The notes: generated from the sequence alone by a model not told the origin. A DNA stretch of 36,144 nt from Streptomyces megasporus (GCF_000718985.1 NZ_JODL01000037.1:1-36144); one strand, 5' to 3'. Positions 15,270-24,310 are shown, counted from the first letter of the stretch. Numbers and translations: made by a program.

Positions 15270-16388
15270 ATGAGCCTGACCCTGAGGACGATCAGTCGCG
15301 AGCAGCACCTGGCGTATATCCGCAGCCTCCCATCGGCCAGCCACATGCAGGTCCCGGCATGGGCCGACGTGAAGGCCGAGTGGGGCTCGGAGAACCTGGG
15401 CTGGTTCGACGGCAACGGCGAACTGGTCGGGGTCGGTCTGGTGCTGTACCGGCAGTTGCCGAAGGTCAAACGTTATCTCGCGTACCTGCCCGAAGGGCCG
15501 GTGATCAACTGGTACGCGCCGAACCTGGAGGAGTGGCTGCGCCCGATGCTGGCGCACCTGAAGTCCAAGGGCGCGTTCTCGGTGAAGATGGGCCCGCCCG
15601 TGGTGATCCGGCGCTGGGACGCCCCCGCGATCAAGGCGGGCATCCAGAACCCGGACGTGAAGCGGCTGCGGGACGTGGAGGCCACGCACATCGAGCCGCG
15701 TGCCTTCGAGGTGGCCGACCGGCTGCGGCGGATGGGCTGGCAGCAGGGCGAGGACGGCGGCGCCGGCTTCGGCGACGTACAGCCCCGCTACGTCTTCCAG
15801 GTGCCGCTGGAGGGCCGGACGCTGGACGAGGTCCACAAGGGCTTCAACCAGTTGTGGCGGCGCAACATCAAGAAGGCCGAGAAGGCCGGCGTCGAGGTCG
15901 TGCAGGGCGGTTACGACGACCTGACCACCTGGCAGGAGCTGTACGAGATCACCGCCGAGCGCGACCGGTTCCGGCCTCGCCCGCTGGCGTACTTCCAGCG
16001 GATGTGGAAGGCCCTGAACACCGAGGACCCCAACCGGATGCGGCTGTACCTCGCCAAGCACGAGGGCGAGGCCGTGGCCGCGGCCACCATGCTGATCGTG
16101 GGCGGGCACGTGTGGTACTCGTACGGCGCCTCCGCGAACCACAAGCGGGAGGTCCGTCCGTCGAACGCGATGCAGTGGCGGATGCTCCAGGACTCCTACG
16201 CCCTGGGGGCGAGCGTGTACGACCTGCGCGGCATCAGCGACTCCCTGGACGACAGCGACCACCTCTTCGGCCTGATCCAGTTCAAGGTGGGCACGGGCGG
16301 CCAGGCGGTGGAGTATCTCGGCGAGTGGGACTTTCCGCTCAATAAGCTGCTGCACAAGGCGCTCGACATCTACATGTCGCGCCGCTGA
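15270..16388 (+). CDS. femX: FemAB/FemX-type peptidoglycan cross-bridge aminoacyltransferase
   Basis: The 372-aa protein has two GNAT-like halves as in FemX/FemAB. SHMQVPAWADVKAEWG and YLPEGPVINW mark the first half, and PRYVFQVPLEGRTLDEV, QLWRRNIKKAEKAGVEV and GGHVWYSYGASANHKREVRPSNAMQWRML the second. DLRGISDSLDDSDHLFGLIQFKVGTGG is the closing motif, normally DFxGI...GLxxFKxGFG. These enzymes move an amino acid from aminoacyl-tRNA to the peptidoglycan stem; in Streptomyces the first Gly on LL-diaminopimelate is expected. The absence of a long coiled-coil arm fits the FemX group. ATG 15270 has GGAGGA 10 nt upstream. The gene is followed by the racemase-like gene after 74 bp, a likely operon. 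Confidence 0.9.
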   Translation: MSLTLRTISREQHLAYIRSLPSASHMQVPAWADVKAEWGSENLGWFDGNGELVGVGLVLYRQLPKVKRYLAYLPEGPVINWYAPNLEEWLRPMLAHLKSKGAFSVKMGPPVVIRRWDAPAIKAGIQNPDVKRLRDVEATHIEPRAFEVADRLRRMGWQQGEDGGAGFGDVQPRYVFQVPLEGRTLDEVHKGFNQLWRRNIKKAEKAGVEVVQGGYDDLTTWQELYEITAERDRFRPRPLAYFQRMWKALNTEDPNRMRLYLAKHEGEAVAAATMLIVGGHVWYSYGASANHKREVRPSNAMQWRMLQDSYALGASVYDLRGISDSLDDSDHLFGLIQFKVGTGGQAVEYLGEWDFPLNKLLHKALDIYMSRR

Positions 16389-16462
16389 CGCCCGTCTCCA
16401 CGCACGTCCGGCGGTTCCCCGGAAGGGCCCGCCCGAACCGATGAGAAAGGTTCCGTACGGCC

Positions 16463-17494
16463 ATGGCGCTCACCCTCTACGTCGACACCGAACGCTGGCG
16501 GGCGCACCAGCGGTCGGTACTCGGGCAGTTCCCGGGGCTGGTTCCGGTCTGCAAGGGCAACGGCTACGGCTTCGGCCACGAGCGGCTGGCCGACGAGGTC
16601 ACCCGCTTCGGATCGGACGTCATCGCCGTGGGCACGACGTACGAAGCCGCCCGCATGAAGGACTGGTTCAGCGGGGACCTGCTGGTGCTCACCCCGTTCC
16701 GGCGCGGTGAGGAGCCGGTCCCCCTCCCGGACCGGGCGATCCGCACCGTCTCGTCGGTGGACGGGGTGAACGCGCTGGTGGGCGCGCGTGTCGTCATCGA
16801 GGTGATGAGCTCGATGAAGCGGCACGGAGTGCTGGAGGAGGACCTCGGCAAGCTGCACGCCGCGATCGACGACGTACGGCTGGAGGGCTTCGCGATCCAC
16901 CTGCCGCTGGACCGCACCGACGGCACGGACGCGGTGGAGGAGGTCATCGGCTGGATGGACCGGCTGCGGGCCGCCCGGCTGCCGCTGGAGACGATGTTCG
17001 TCAGCCACCTGAAGCCGGAGGAGTTCGCGCGGCTCCAGCAGCAGTTCCCCCGGACCCGGTTCCGCGCGCGGATCGGGACGCGGCTGTGGCTGGGGGACCA
17101 CAAGGCGACGCAGTACCGGGGCTCGGTGCTGGACGTGACGCGGGTGTCCAAGGGCGACCGCTTCGGCTACCGCCAGCAGAAGGCGCCGGGCGACGGCTGG
17201 CTGGCGGTGGTGGCGGGCGGCACCTCGCACGGGGTGGGTCTGGAGGCCCCGAAGACCATGCACGGCGTGACGCCGCGGGCCAAGGGCGTGGCACGGGCCG
17301 GCCTGGCGACGGTCAACCGCAACCTCTCCCCGTACCTGTGGGACGGCAAACAGCGCTGGTTCGCCGAGCCGCCGCACATGCAGGTGTCGATCCTGTTCGT
17401 CCCGGAGGACGCGGCGGAGCCGAAGGTCGGCGACGAGCTGACGGCGATCCTGCGGCACACCACGACGCAGTACGACCGGCTGGTCGAGCACTGA
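16463..17494 (+). CDS. Alanine-racemase-like (fold III PLP) protein
   Basis: The 343-aa product begins with an alanine-racemase barrel: CKGNGYGFGHERLADEV places the PLP lysine at K31, and RARIGTRLWLG (201-211) corresponds to the R-x-G-x-x-LYG segment whose Arg contacts the PLP ring. In true alanine racemase a second catalytic base, Tyr in GY-x-DG, comes from the C-terminal domain; here the matching stretch reads AGGTSHGVG (251-259) with no tyrosine, and the SMDQ motif is also absent. I therefore infer a PLP protein that is not a classical alanine racemase. It lies 74 bp downstream of the FemX-like gene and probably shares its transcript, so a cell-wall amino acid role is plausible. A hairpin terminator follows. 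Confidence 0.85.
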   Translation: MALTLYVDTERWRAHQRSVLGQFPGLVPVCKGNGYGFGHERLADEVTRFGSDVIAVGTTYEAARMKDWFSGDLLVLTPFRRGEEPVPLPDRAIRTVSSVDGVNALVGARVVIEVMSSMKRHGVLEEDLGKLHAAIDDVRLEGFAIHLPLDRTDGTDAVEEVIGWMDRLRAARLPLETMFVSHLKPEEFARLQQQFPRTRFRARIGTRLWLGDHKATQYRGSVLDVTRVSKGDRFGYRQQKAPGDGWLAVVAGGTSHGVGLEAPKTMHGVTPRAKGVARAGLATVNRNLSPYLWDGKQRWFAEPPHMQVSILFVPEDAAEPKVGDELTAILRHTTTQYDRLVEH

Positions 17495-17575
17495 CGACGG
17501 CTCCGTCGTCCCGCGGCGGCCGGTCCACGTCGGCCGGTCCGCGGTAGGACGCGCGGCCGGATGCGCGTGGAGACG

Positions 17576-17613
17576 GCCGAGGGGCCCCGGACGGCTGTCC
17601 GGGGCCCCTCGGC
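17576..17613. terminator. Bidirectional hairpin terminator, racemase-like gene/ino1
   Basis: A perfect 17-bp stem, GCCGAGGGGCCCCGGAC at 17576-17592 and its complement at 17597-17613, with a 4-nt loop GGCT. It lies between two convergent genes. No T-run follows on either side. Confidence 0.85.
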
Positions 17614-17722
17614 GTCGCGTGGGCGGCCTTGTTCGCCGGCGCCCCTGTTCCGCCGGCGCTCAGTGCGTCACCCTCGGGTCCGTCGGTGTTCGTCGGTGTC
17701 CGACGGTCGGCGTCGCCTCGCG

Positions 17723-18805
17723 TCAGCGCTCGATCTCGCCGCGGATGAACTTCTCCACGTTCTCCCGCGCCTGGTCGTCGAAGTACTGGACCGGCGGGGA
17801 CTTCATGAAGTACGAGGAGGCGGAGAGCACCGGACCACCGACACCGCGGTCCTTGGCGATCTTCGCGGCGCGCAGGGCGTCGATGATGACACCCGCGGAG
17901 TTCGGGGAGTCCCAGACCTCCAGCTTGTACTCCAGGCTCAGCGGGACGTCGCCGAAGGCACGGCCCTCGAGGCGGACGTAGGCCCACTTGCGGTCGTCCA
18001 GCCAGGCCACGTAGTCGGACGGGCCGATGTGGACGTTCTTCTCGCCCAGCTCGCGGTCGGGGATCTGGGAGGTGACGGCCTGGGTCTTGGAGATCTTCTT
18101 GGACTCCAGGCGGTCGCGCTCCAGCATGTTCATGAAGTCCATGTTGCCGCCGACGTTGAGCTGCATCGTGCGGTCGAGGATGACGCCGCGGTCCTCGAAG
18201 AGCTTGGCCAGCACGCGGTGCGTGATGGTGGCGCCCACCTGGGACTTGATGTCGTCGCCGACGATCGGGACGCCGGCCTCGGTGAACTTGTCCGCCCACT
18301 CCTTGGTGCCGGCGATGAAGACCGGCAGGGCGTTGACGAAGGCCACCCGCGCGTCGATGGCGCACTGCGCGTAGAACTTGGCGGCTTCCTCGGAGCCCAC
18401 CGGGAGGTAGCAGACCAGGACGTCGACCTGGCGGTCCTTGAGGACCTGGACGACGTCGACCGGCTCCTCGGAGGACTCCTCGATGGTCTCGCGGTAGTAC
18501 TTGCCCAGGCCGTCCAGGGTGTGACCGCGCTGGACGGTGACGCCGGTGGAGGGCACGTCGCAGATCTTGATGGTGTTGTTCTCGCCGGCGCCGATGGCGT
18601 CGGCCAGGTCGAGGCCGACCTTCTTGGCGTCCACGTCGAACGCGGCCACGAACTCGATGTCCGAGATGTGGTAGTCGCCGAACTGCACGTGCATCAGACC
18701 CGGCACGCGGCTCTTCGGGTCGGCGTCCTTGTAGTACTCGACGCCTTGCACCAGCGAGGCGGCGCAGTTGCCCACGCCGACGATGGCTACGCGAACCGAA
18801 CCCAT
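17723..18805 (-). CDS. ino1: Inositol-3-phosphate synthase
   Basis: The 360-aa protein is of the actinobacterial short type: [22 protein letters not shown] is the NAD-binding start, [17 protein letters not shown] and [22 protein letters not shown] are central signatures, and [23 protein letters not shown] carries active-site lysines. It converts glucose 6-phosphate to inositol 3-phosphate in the cytoplasm, the entry to mycothiol and phosphatidylinositol. ATG 18805 has GGGAG about 9 nt upstream. It lies 61 bp downstream of padR on the same strand; control by that regulator is likely from arrangement and from the operator at 19614-19636. Confidence 0.96.
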   Translation of the reverse strand: MGSVRVAIVGVGNCAASLVQGVEYYKDADPKSRVPGLMHVQFGDYHISDIEFVAAFDVDAKKVGLDLADAIGAGENNTIKICDVPSTGVTVQRGHTLDGLGKYYRETIEESSEEPVDVVQVLKDRQVDVLVCYLPVGSEEAAKFYAQCAIDARVAFVNALPVFIAGTKEWADKFTEAGVPIVGDDIKSQVGATITHRVLAKLFEDRGVILDRTMQLNVGGNMDFMNMLERDRLESKKISKTQAVTSQIPDRELGEKNVHIGPSDYVAWLDDRKWAYVRLEGRAFGDVPLSLEYKLEVWDSPNSAGVIIDALRAAKIAKDRGVGGPVLSASSYFMKSPPVQYFDDQARENVEKFIRGEIER

Positions 18806-18866
18806 TGGCGGTTGCTCCCTGTGTGTTCTCAGTAGTTCCCGAAGAGGACCCGCTCGGTACGGACCC

Positions 18867-19484
18867 TCACTTGGTGGTGTCTTCCTCGGACGGATCGGAC
18901 GGGGTCTCCCCACGGCGCTGATCGCGCCCCGCCCGCTCGCTCTCGATGAGCTCGTTGAGCCAGCGGACCTCGCGCTCCACGGACTCCATTCCGTGCCGCT
19001 GGAGCTCGAGGGTGTAGTCGTCCAGGCGCTCGCGCGTACGGGCCAGGGAGGCGCGCATTCTGGCGAGGCGCTCCTCCAGGCGGCTGCGGCGGCCTTCCAG
19101 CACCCGCATCCGCACGTCGCGCGAGGTCTGGCCGAAGAAGGCGAAGCGGACGCCGAAGTGCTCGTCCTCCCAGGCGTCCGGCCCGCTCTGGGCCAGGAGC
19201 TCCTCGAAGCGCTCCTTGCCCTCGGCCGTCAGCCGGTAGACGATCCTGGCCCGGCGCCCGGCGAGCGGCGCCGAGGAAGACTCCTCGGACGGGCCGCCGG
19301 ACTCCTCCGTCAACCATCCCCGCTGCACCAGCGTCTTGAGGCAGGGGTAGAGGGAGCCGTAGCTGAAGGCGCGGAAGACCCCCAGTGAGGTGTTGAGTCG
19401 CTTGCGCAGTTCGTATCCGTGCATCGGCGACTCGCGGAGCAGCCCCAGAACGGCGAACTCCAGGATTCCCGAGCGCCTGCCCAT
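18867..19484 (-). CDS. PadR-family transcriptional regulator
   Basis: The 205-aa product has a winged helix at residues 1-100 ([23 protein letters not shown] is the PadR signature; [18 protein letters not shown] is the recognition part) and a C-terminal alpha-helical domain (about 120-190) for dimerisation. The winged-helix hairpin is widened by a Ser/Glu-rich insert ([16 protein letters not shown], about 62-77). The tail is acidic. The first ATG in family register is 19484, with GGAGGGAG upstream; the frame is open to 19634 but that part resembles no PadR. It is divergent from the PBP gene and precedes ino1. The perfect dyad at 19614-19636 is likely its own operator. Confidence 0.92.
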   Translation of the reverse strand: MGRRSGILEFAVLGLLRESPMHGYELRKRLNTSLGVFRAFSYGSLYPCLKTLVQRGWLTEESGGPSEESSSAPLAGRRARIVYRLTAEGKERFEELLAQSGPDAWEDEHFGVRFAFFGQTSRDVRMRVLEGRRSRLEERLARMRASLARTRERLDDYTLELQRHGMESVEREVRWLNELIESERAGRDQRRGETPSDPSEEDTTK

Positions 19485-19944
19485 CGCCGTCACTCCCTCC
19501 GTCCGTCGGCACCGCGGTCGTACGGCGACTGCGGTGGCTGCCCCGCGTCCGTGTCTCGCGGTGGTGTCTCCGGTGTGTGTTTCCGGGTGTCCTTCTCCAC
19601 CGGTGTCTCGCACCGATGTATCGACCCGATACATCGTAGCGATAGCTCAGACGATAGAACGCCGCCCCGAAGGCGACAAGAGGAGGGGTGAGGGGACTCA
19701 CACCGTCGATTCGCCACAGGTCGTCTGACCCTTTTACGAGAAATGCCGGTCTTGGCATGTTTTGAAGCTGCGTAGTCTGTCCGCTGTGCAGAAGGTGACC
19801 GGGAACCAACAAGACGCTGGACGCGTCCCCATCCCGGGTGCAGTGCGGCCGGTTCGGAGGATCCGGCCCGGCCGTACGTCGGGAGACCGGAAGCACACCG
19901 CCGCCTTCAGGCGAGAGCGCCTGCCCGAGGAGTAGCTGTTCCAA
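19485..19944. promoter_or_regulatory. Divergent region padR/PBP
   Basis: The 460-bp region has the PadR-type dyad at 19614-19636 and, on the PBP side, a possible but poorly spaced promoter (TTGGCA at 19752-19757 and TAGTCT at 19773-19778, only 15 bp apart). A ribosome site GAGGAG lies at 19927-19932, 12 nt before the PBP ATG. Nothing looks coding. Confidence 0.45.
19614..19636. promoter_or_regulatory. PadR-type operator (perfect 10-3-10 dyad)
   Basis: CGATGTATCG at 19614-19623 is followed by ACC and the exact complement CGATACATCG at 19627-19636. It contains ATGT and ACAT in the arrangement seen at PadR operators. It lies about 130 bp upstream of padR, and the AT-rich DNA around it is unusual for this window. 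Autoregulation of padR, and so of ino1, is inferred. Confidence 0.7.
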
Positions 19945-22566
19945 ATGAGCGAGCACCGTCGCAAGCCGCCGCAGTCGCGTGGCCGGCGCGCCGCCCAGCC
20001 GCCGTCCGGCGGTCGGCGCGCCGCGCAGCCGCCCCATGGGGCCACCTCGAGCTCCCACGGCATGCCCTCCGACCGCCCCCACGGCGGCCGGGCCGAGGCC
20101 CGGCGGGCTGCCCAGCGCGCCGCGGGCGGTAGACGCCGCGCCGCGAGCGGCGCCACCGCCGTCGGGGGCCGTCGGGGGTACCAGGAGCCGCGGAAGAAGC
20201 GGTTCATCGACTATCCCCGGTCCGACAAGTACGGCTGGCGCCGTTGGCTGCCGTCCTGGAAGCTGGTCTCCGGCCTGTGCCTGGTGTTCCTGGCCACGCT
20301 CGTCGGTCTGGCCGCGGTGGCCCTGGCGGTGGTGGGAGTCCCGAGCGAGAAGAACGCCGCGGCGGTCCGGCAGAACAACGTCTACTACTGGGACGACGGC
20401 AAGACCGTGATGGCCCAGGTCGGCGACAAGAACCGGCAGAACCTCAACATAGCGGACATCCCGAAGTCGATGCAGGACGCGGTCGTCGTCGCCGAGAACG
20501 CCACCTTCTGGGAGGACAGCGGCATCGACCCGATGGGCGTCGCCCGCGCGTTCTTCAACATGGCCACCGGCGGTGACACCCAGGGTGGTTCCACCATCAC
20601 CCAGCAGTTCGTGAAGAACACCTACCTCACCCAGGACCAGACCATCTCGCGCAAGGTCCGCGAACTGTTCATCTCCATCAAGGTCAACACCGACATGGAG
20701 AAGGAGGAAATCCTCCAGGGCTACCTCAACACCAGCTACTACGGACGGAACGCGTACGGCATCCAGGCCGCGGCCCAGGCGTACTTCGAGAAGAACGCCG
20801 AGGACCTGACCACGCCCGAGAGCGCCCTGCTCACCACGGTGCTCAAGGGCCCCGACCTGTACGACCCGGCCGGCGGCACCCACACCTCCGCCCAGGAGAA
20901 CACCGAGCGCGCCAAGGAACGGTGGAACTGGGTCCTGGACCGGATGGTCGAGCTGGACAAGCTCGACAAGGCCGAGCGGGACACGTACGAGTTCCCCGAG
21001 ATCGCCCCCCGCAAGCCGCTGGCCGGCCAGACCGGACAGACCGGCTATCTGGTCTCCCTCGCCGAGGCCGAGGTGCGGAAGAAGCTCAACCTCACCAAGG
21101 AGCAGTTCGACCAGGGCGGTTACCAGATCTACACGACCTTCAACAAGAAGAAGGTCGACGCGCTGACCAAGGCGGTCGACAAGGTCGGCAAGCAGTACCT
21201 CAAGCCCGACGAGCGCCCTGACAAGGACAAGTACGTCCAGTTCGGCGCGGCCTCGGTGGAGCCGGGCAGCGGCAAGATCGTCGCCATCTACGGCGGCCCG
21301 GGTTTCGACAAGCAGCACTTCACCAACAACGCGGACACCCAGGGCGTGCCGGTCGGTTCGGTCTGGAAGCCGTTCGTGCTCTCCGCCGCCATGGAGCACG
21401 GCACGTACCGGAGCGGGGGCGAGGGCATCTCGCCGGAGAGCGTCTACAACGGCGACAACAAACTCAAGATCAAGCAGCAGGACGGCACCGACTACCTGGA
21501 CAAGGAAGGCAACCCCTTCTACCAGGTGAACAACGCCGACAAGGACCACGGGCCCGTTACCCTGCGCAAGGCCATGGAGGTGTCCGCCAACACCCCCTTC
21601 GTCCAGCTCGGCATGGACGTGGGCATGGACAAGGTGAAGGCCGCGGCCAAGAAGGCCGGCATCGACGAGGACAGCTTCGACCCCAACCTCAACCCCTCCT
21701 TCGCCCTGGGGACCTCCACCCCCGGCGCCATCGAGATGGCCGAGGCGTACGCGACGTACGCCGAGTCCGGTATCCACGTCGAGCCGTACTCGGTGATCAA
21801 GGTCGAGTTGGAGGGCGTGGAGCAGGAAGGCTTCGAGAAGCCGCAGCGCGAGACGGCGGTCGACGCCAACATCGCCAACAACATCACCGACATCCTGCAC
21901 AAGAACGTCGTCAACGGACCGGATGGCACCGGTTACCGTGCCAAGGACCTGGGCCGCCCCTCGGCGGGCAAGACCGGTACCACCGACAAGAACAAGTCCG
22001 CCTGGTGGGTCGGCTACACCCCGCAGTTGTCCACCGCCGTCACGATGTTCCGCTCCAAGCCCGACGAGCCCGGACTGCTGTCGATGAACGGCACGGGTGG
22101 CTTCAAGTCCATCCACGGTGGTGAGCTGCCCACCCAGGTGTGGGTGGACTACATGAAGGTGGCCCTCGAGGGCGAGCCGGTGGAGAACTTCCCCAAGGCC
22201 CTTCCCATGGGGCAGAAGGCCGACCAGCCCGGCGCCGCGAGCCCGACACCGACCGAGACCGAGACGCCCGAGCCGTCGCCGTCCGAGACCGAGACGCCCG
22301 AGCCGTCCACGGAACCGTCGCCGACCACGTCGCCGTCCGAGTCGCCGTCGAGCACCTGCCGTCCCAACGACTGGTTCTGCGAGGACACCTCGGGCCAGAC
22401 GGAGGGCAACACCGGCGGTGACAACCAGGGCAACACCGAGGGGAACACCGCAGGCAACGACCAAGGCCAGACGGAGGGCAACACCGGCGGCGGAGACGAC
22501 CAAGGCAACACCGGAGGCCGTCCCGGCGGCAACGACGGCGGCATCTGGGGCATGAACGCAAACTGA
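19945..22566 (+). CDS. Class A penicillin-binding protein (transglycosylase-transpeptidase)
   Basis: This 873-aa bifunctional peptidoglycan synthase has a ~100-residue basic cytoplasmic N-terminus, a signal anchor at about residues 106-132, a GT51 glycosyltransferase domain and a transpeptidase domain. GT51 marks are E184 in VAENATFWEDSG (the usual E-D-x-x-F is E-N-x-x-F here) and GGSTITQQFVKN. Transpeptidase marks are S472-V-W-K475, S547-A-N and K676-T-G. The C-terminal ~130 residues are a Pro/Thr/Glu tail (SPTPTETETPEP), then CRPNDWFC, two cysteines six residues apart, then an Asn/Gly/Gln-rich repeat tail. It acts outside the membrane in cell-wall growth. ATG 19945 has GAGGAG upstream at 12 nt. 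A 19-bp terminator follows. Confidence 0.96.
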   Translation: MSEHRRKPPQSRGRRAAQPPSGGRRAAQPPHGATSSSHGMPSDRPHGGRAEARRAAQRAAGGRRRAASGATAVGGRRGYQEPRKKRFIDYPRSDKYGWRRWLPSWKLVSGLCLVFLATLVGLAAVALAVVGVPSEKNAAAVRQNNVYYWDDGKTVMAQVGDKNRQNLNIADIPKSMQDAVVVAENATFWEDSGIDPMGVARAFFNMATGGDTQGGSTITQQFVKNTYLTQDQTISRKVRELFISIKVNTDMEKEEILQGYLNTSYYGRNAYGIQAAAQAYFEKNAEDLTTPESALLTTVLKGPDLYDPAGGTHTSAQENTERAKERWNWVLDRMVELDKLDKAERDTYEFPEIAPRKPLAGQTGQTGYLVSLAEAEVRKKLNLTKEQFDQGGYQIYTTFNKKKVDALTKAVDKVGKQYLKPDERPDKDKYVQFGAASVEPGSGKIVAIYGGPGFDKQHFTNNADTQGVPVGSVWKPFVLSAAMEHGTYRSGGEGISPESVYNGDNKLKIKQQDGTDYLDKEGNPFYQVNNADKDHGPVTLRKAMEVSANTPFVQLGMDVGMDKVKAAAKKAGIDEDSFDPNLNPSFALGTSTPGAIEMAEAYATYAESGIHVEPYSVIKVELEGVEQEGFEKPQRETAVDANIANNITDILHKNVVNGPDGTGYRAKDLGRPSAGKTGTTDKNKSAWWVGYTPQLSTAVTMFRSKPDEPGLLSMNGTGGFKSIHGGELPTQVWVDYMKVALEGEPVENFPKALPMGQKADQPGAASPTPTETETPEPSPSETETPEPSTEPSPTTSPSESPSSTCRPNDWFCEDTSGQTEGNTGGDNQGNTEGNTAGNDQGQTEGNTGGGDDQGNTGGRPGGNDGGIWGMNAN

Positions 22567-22591
22567 TCCCGTCCGCCTCACTCGCCCACTC

Positions 22592-22632
22592 GCACAAGAG
22601 CGGTGCCGGCCGAGCCGGCACCGCTCTTGTGC
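22592..22632 (+). terminator. Hairpin terminator after the PBP gene
   Basis: A perfect 19-bp stem, GCACAAGAGCGGTGCCGGC at 22592-22610 and its complement at 22614-22632, with a 3-nt loop CGA, starts 26 bp after the stop. The right arm ends CTCTTGTGC, weakly T-rich. Confidence 0.88.
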
Positions 22633-22701
22633 TCTCCGGCACCGCCCACGGTGGTCCCGCGACACCACGGACCCGACCGCGGCATACGGCAGGATGGGCC
22701 C

Positions 22702-24225
22702 ATGACGTTCGCGCGCCAGGACCCACAGGCACCGGTACGGCCCACCGACCAGGACGAGATCGCGGCCAAGGGCAGCGAGCTGATCGGCGGCCCGATCGGC
22801 CGGCGCGCACTGACCGGGCGGCACTGGTGGTCGCCCGTGCGGATCGTGCTGCTGGTGATGATGGGCATGTTCGCGCTCGGCATGGTGCAGAAACTGCCCT
22901 GCTACGAGAGCGGCTGGTTCCGCGGCCAGACCGCCCAGTACGTCCACGCCTGCTACTCCGACATCCCGCACCTCTACACCGGCCGCGGTTTCGCCGCCGA
23001 CCTCACGCCGTACTTCGACCGCATCCCGCAGACCATCTCCGGCGGAATGGAGTACCTGGAGTATCCGGTGCTGACCGGGGTGTTCATGGAAGTCGCCTCC
23101 TGGCTCACCCCGCAGCACGGCGAGATGGTGCAGCGGCAGCAGATCTACTGGATGGTCAACGCCGGGATGCTGATGGCGTGCGCCGCCGTCCTGGTGGTGT
23201 GTGTGGCGCGCGTCCACCGGCACCGGCCCTGGGACGCTCTGCTGGTCGCCCTCGCTCCGGCCCTGGCACTGACCGCCACCATCAACTGGGACCTGCTCGC
23301 CGTCTCCCTGACCGCCGCGGCGATGCTGATGTGGTCGCGGAGCCGCCCGTTCGCCTTCGGGGTGCTGCTCGGCCTCGCGACCGCCGCCAAGTTCTACCCG
23401 TTCCTGCTGTTGGGTCCGCTGCTGGTGCTCTGCTGGCGCGCGGGGCGCCGGCGGGAGTTCGGAACGGCGCTGGGCGGGACCGCGATCTCGTGGCTGGCGG
23501 TCAACCTGCCCGTCATGGCGTTGGCGCCGGACGGCTGGTCGAAGTTCTACACGTTCAGCGAAGAGCGCGGCGTCGACTTCGGTTCGATCTGGCTGATCAT
23601 CTCGCAGCGCGCCAACGATCCGTTGGAGCACGCCAACACCTACGCCATGGTGCTGATGGCCCTGGGCTGCGCCGGGCTCGCCGCGCTCACGCTGTGCGCG
23701 CCGCGGCGCCCGCGCTTCGCCCAGCTCGCCTTCCTCGTCGTCGCCCTGTTCATCGTGACCAACAAGGTCTACTCGCCGCAGTACGTGCTGTGGCTCATCC
23801 CGCTGGCCGCCCTGGCCCGGCCTCGGTGGCGCGACTTCCTGATCTGGCAGGCGTGCGAGGTGCTGTACTACCTCGGCATCTGGTTCTACCTCGCCTACAC
23901 CGGCAGCGGCGACAAACACCACGGGCTGCCCACCGAGGGCTACCAGGTCGCCATCGCGGTCCATCTGCTCGGCACCCTGTACCTGTGTGCGGTGGTCCTG
24001 CGGGACATCCTGGTGCCGGAGCGCGACGTGGTCCGGCAGGACGGCTCCGATGACCCCTCGGGCGGCGTCCTGGACGGTTCCCCCGATGTCTTCGCCCTCG
24101 GCCGTCGCCGCGACCCCTGGTACGGGTACGGGTACGGCGCTTCCCGGAGTGTTTCCCCGGGCGCTCCCCATGACGCCGTCCAGGGCGGCCAGGCGCCGGT
24201 GACGGGGTGGGGACCTCCCTCGTGA
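22702..24225 (+). CDS. Polytopic glycosyltransferase, GT87/DUF2029 type
   Basis: The 507-aa membrane protein has about 9-11 hydrophobic segments from residue ~50 to ~440. LLVMMGMFALGMVQKLPCYESGW and EYLEYPVLTGVFMEVASWL with the preceding conserved acidic loop, NWDLLAVSL, LGLATAAKFYPFLLLGPLL and VTNKVYSPQYVLWLIPLAAL are typical of the actinobacterial GT87 (polyprenol-phosphate-mannose-dependent) mannosyltransferases. It probably adds a sugar from a lipid-linked donor on the outer face of the membrane, possibly to a phosphatidylinositol mannoside or lipoglycan; the acceptor is not evident. The C-terminal ~65 residues are Gly/Tyr/Pro-rich and disordered. ATG 22702 has AGGA 8 nt upstream. It is followed by the parS palindrome. 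Confidence 0.85.
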   Translation: MTFARQDPQAPVRPTDQDEIAAKGSELIGGPIGRRALTGRHWWSPVRIVLLVMMGMFALGMVQKLPCYESGWFRGQTAQYVHACYSDIPHLYTGRGFAADLTPYFDRIPQTISGGMEYLEYPVLTGVFMEVASWLTPQHGEMVQRQQIYWMVNAGMLMACAAVLVVCVARVHRHRPWDALLVALAPALALTATINWDLLAVSLTAAAMLMWSRSRPFAFGVLLGLATAAKFYPFLLLGPLLVLCWRAGRRREFGTALGGTAISWLAVNLPVMALAPDGWSKFYTFSEERGVDFGSIWLIISQRANDPLEHANTYAMVLMALGCAGLAALTLCAPRRPRFAQLAFLVVALFIVTNKVYSPQYVLWLIPLAALARPRWRDFLIWQACEVLYYLGIWFYLAYTGSGDKHHGLPTEGYQVAIAVHLLGTLYLCAVVLRDILVPERDVVRQDGSDDPSGGVLDGSPDVFALGRRRDPWYGYGYGASRSVSPGAPHDAVQGGQAPVTGWGPPS

Positions 24226-24268
24226 CCTGGTCACGGGGAGCTGCCTCCCAGGAGGTCTCACACGACAA

Positions 24269-24310
24269 GGGAGCCGGTCGCCGTTTCACGTGAAACGGCG
24301 ACCGGCTCCC
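24269..24310. other. parS: parS site at the centre of a 42-bp perfect palindrome
   Basis: GTTTCACGTGAAAC at 24283-24296 is the exact ParB-binding site of Streptomyces chromosomes. It is flanked by GGGAGCCGGTCGCC (24269-24282) and its complement (24297-24310), so the full 42 bp are self-complementary with no spacer. It lies 44 bp after the GT87 stop and 95 bp before the MFS gene. It may also act as the GT87 terminator. ParB binding is established for the motif; use at this site is inferred. Confidence 0.9.

Noticed and set aside
17723..18805. Possible link of ino1 to an upstream inositol riboswitch
   Set aside because: The 61-bp gap to padR is too short for one and shows no such fold.
18829..24261. 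A 1810-codon open frame on the minus strand across the PBP and GT87 genes
   Set aside because: It is antisense to genes with clear motifs; its translation is low-complexity (Gly/Val/Leu/Arg) as expected from a GC-rich shadow frame.
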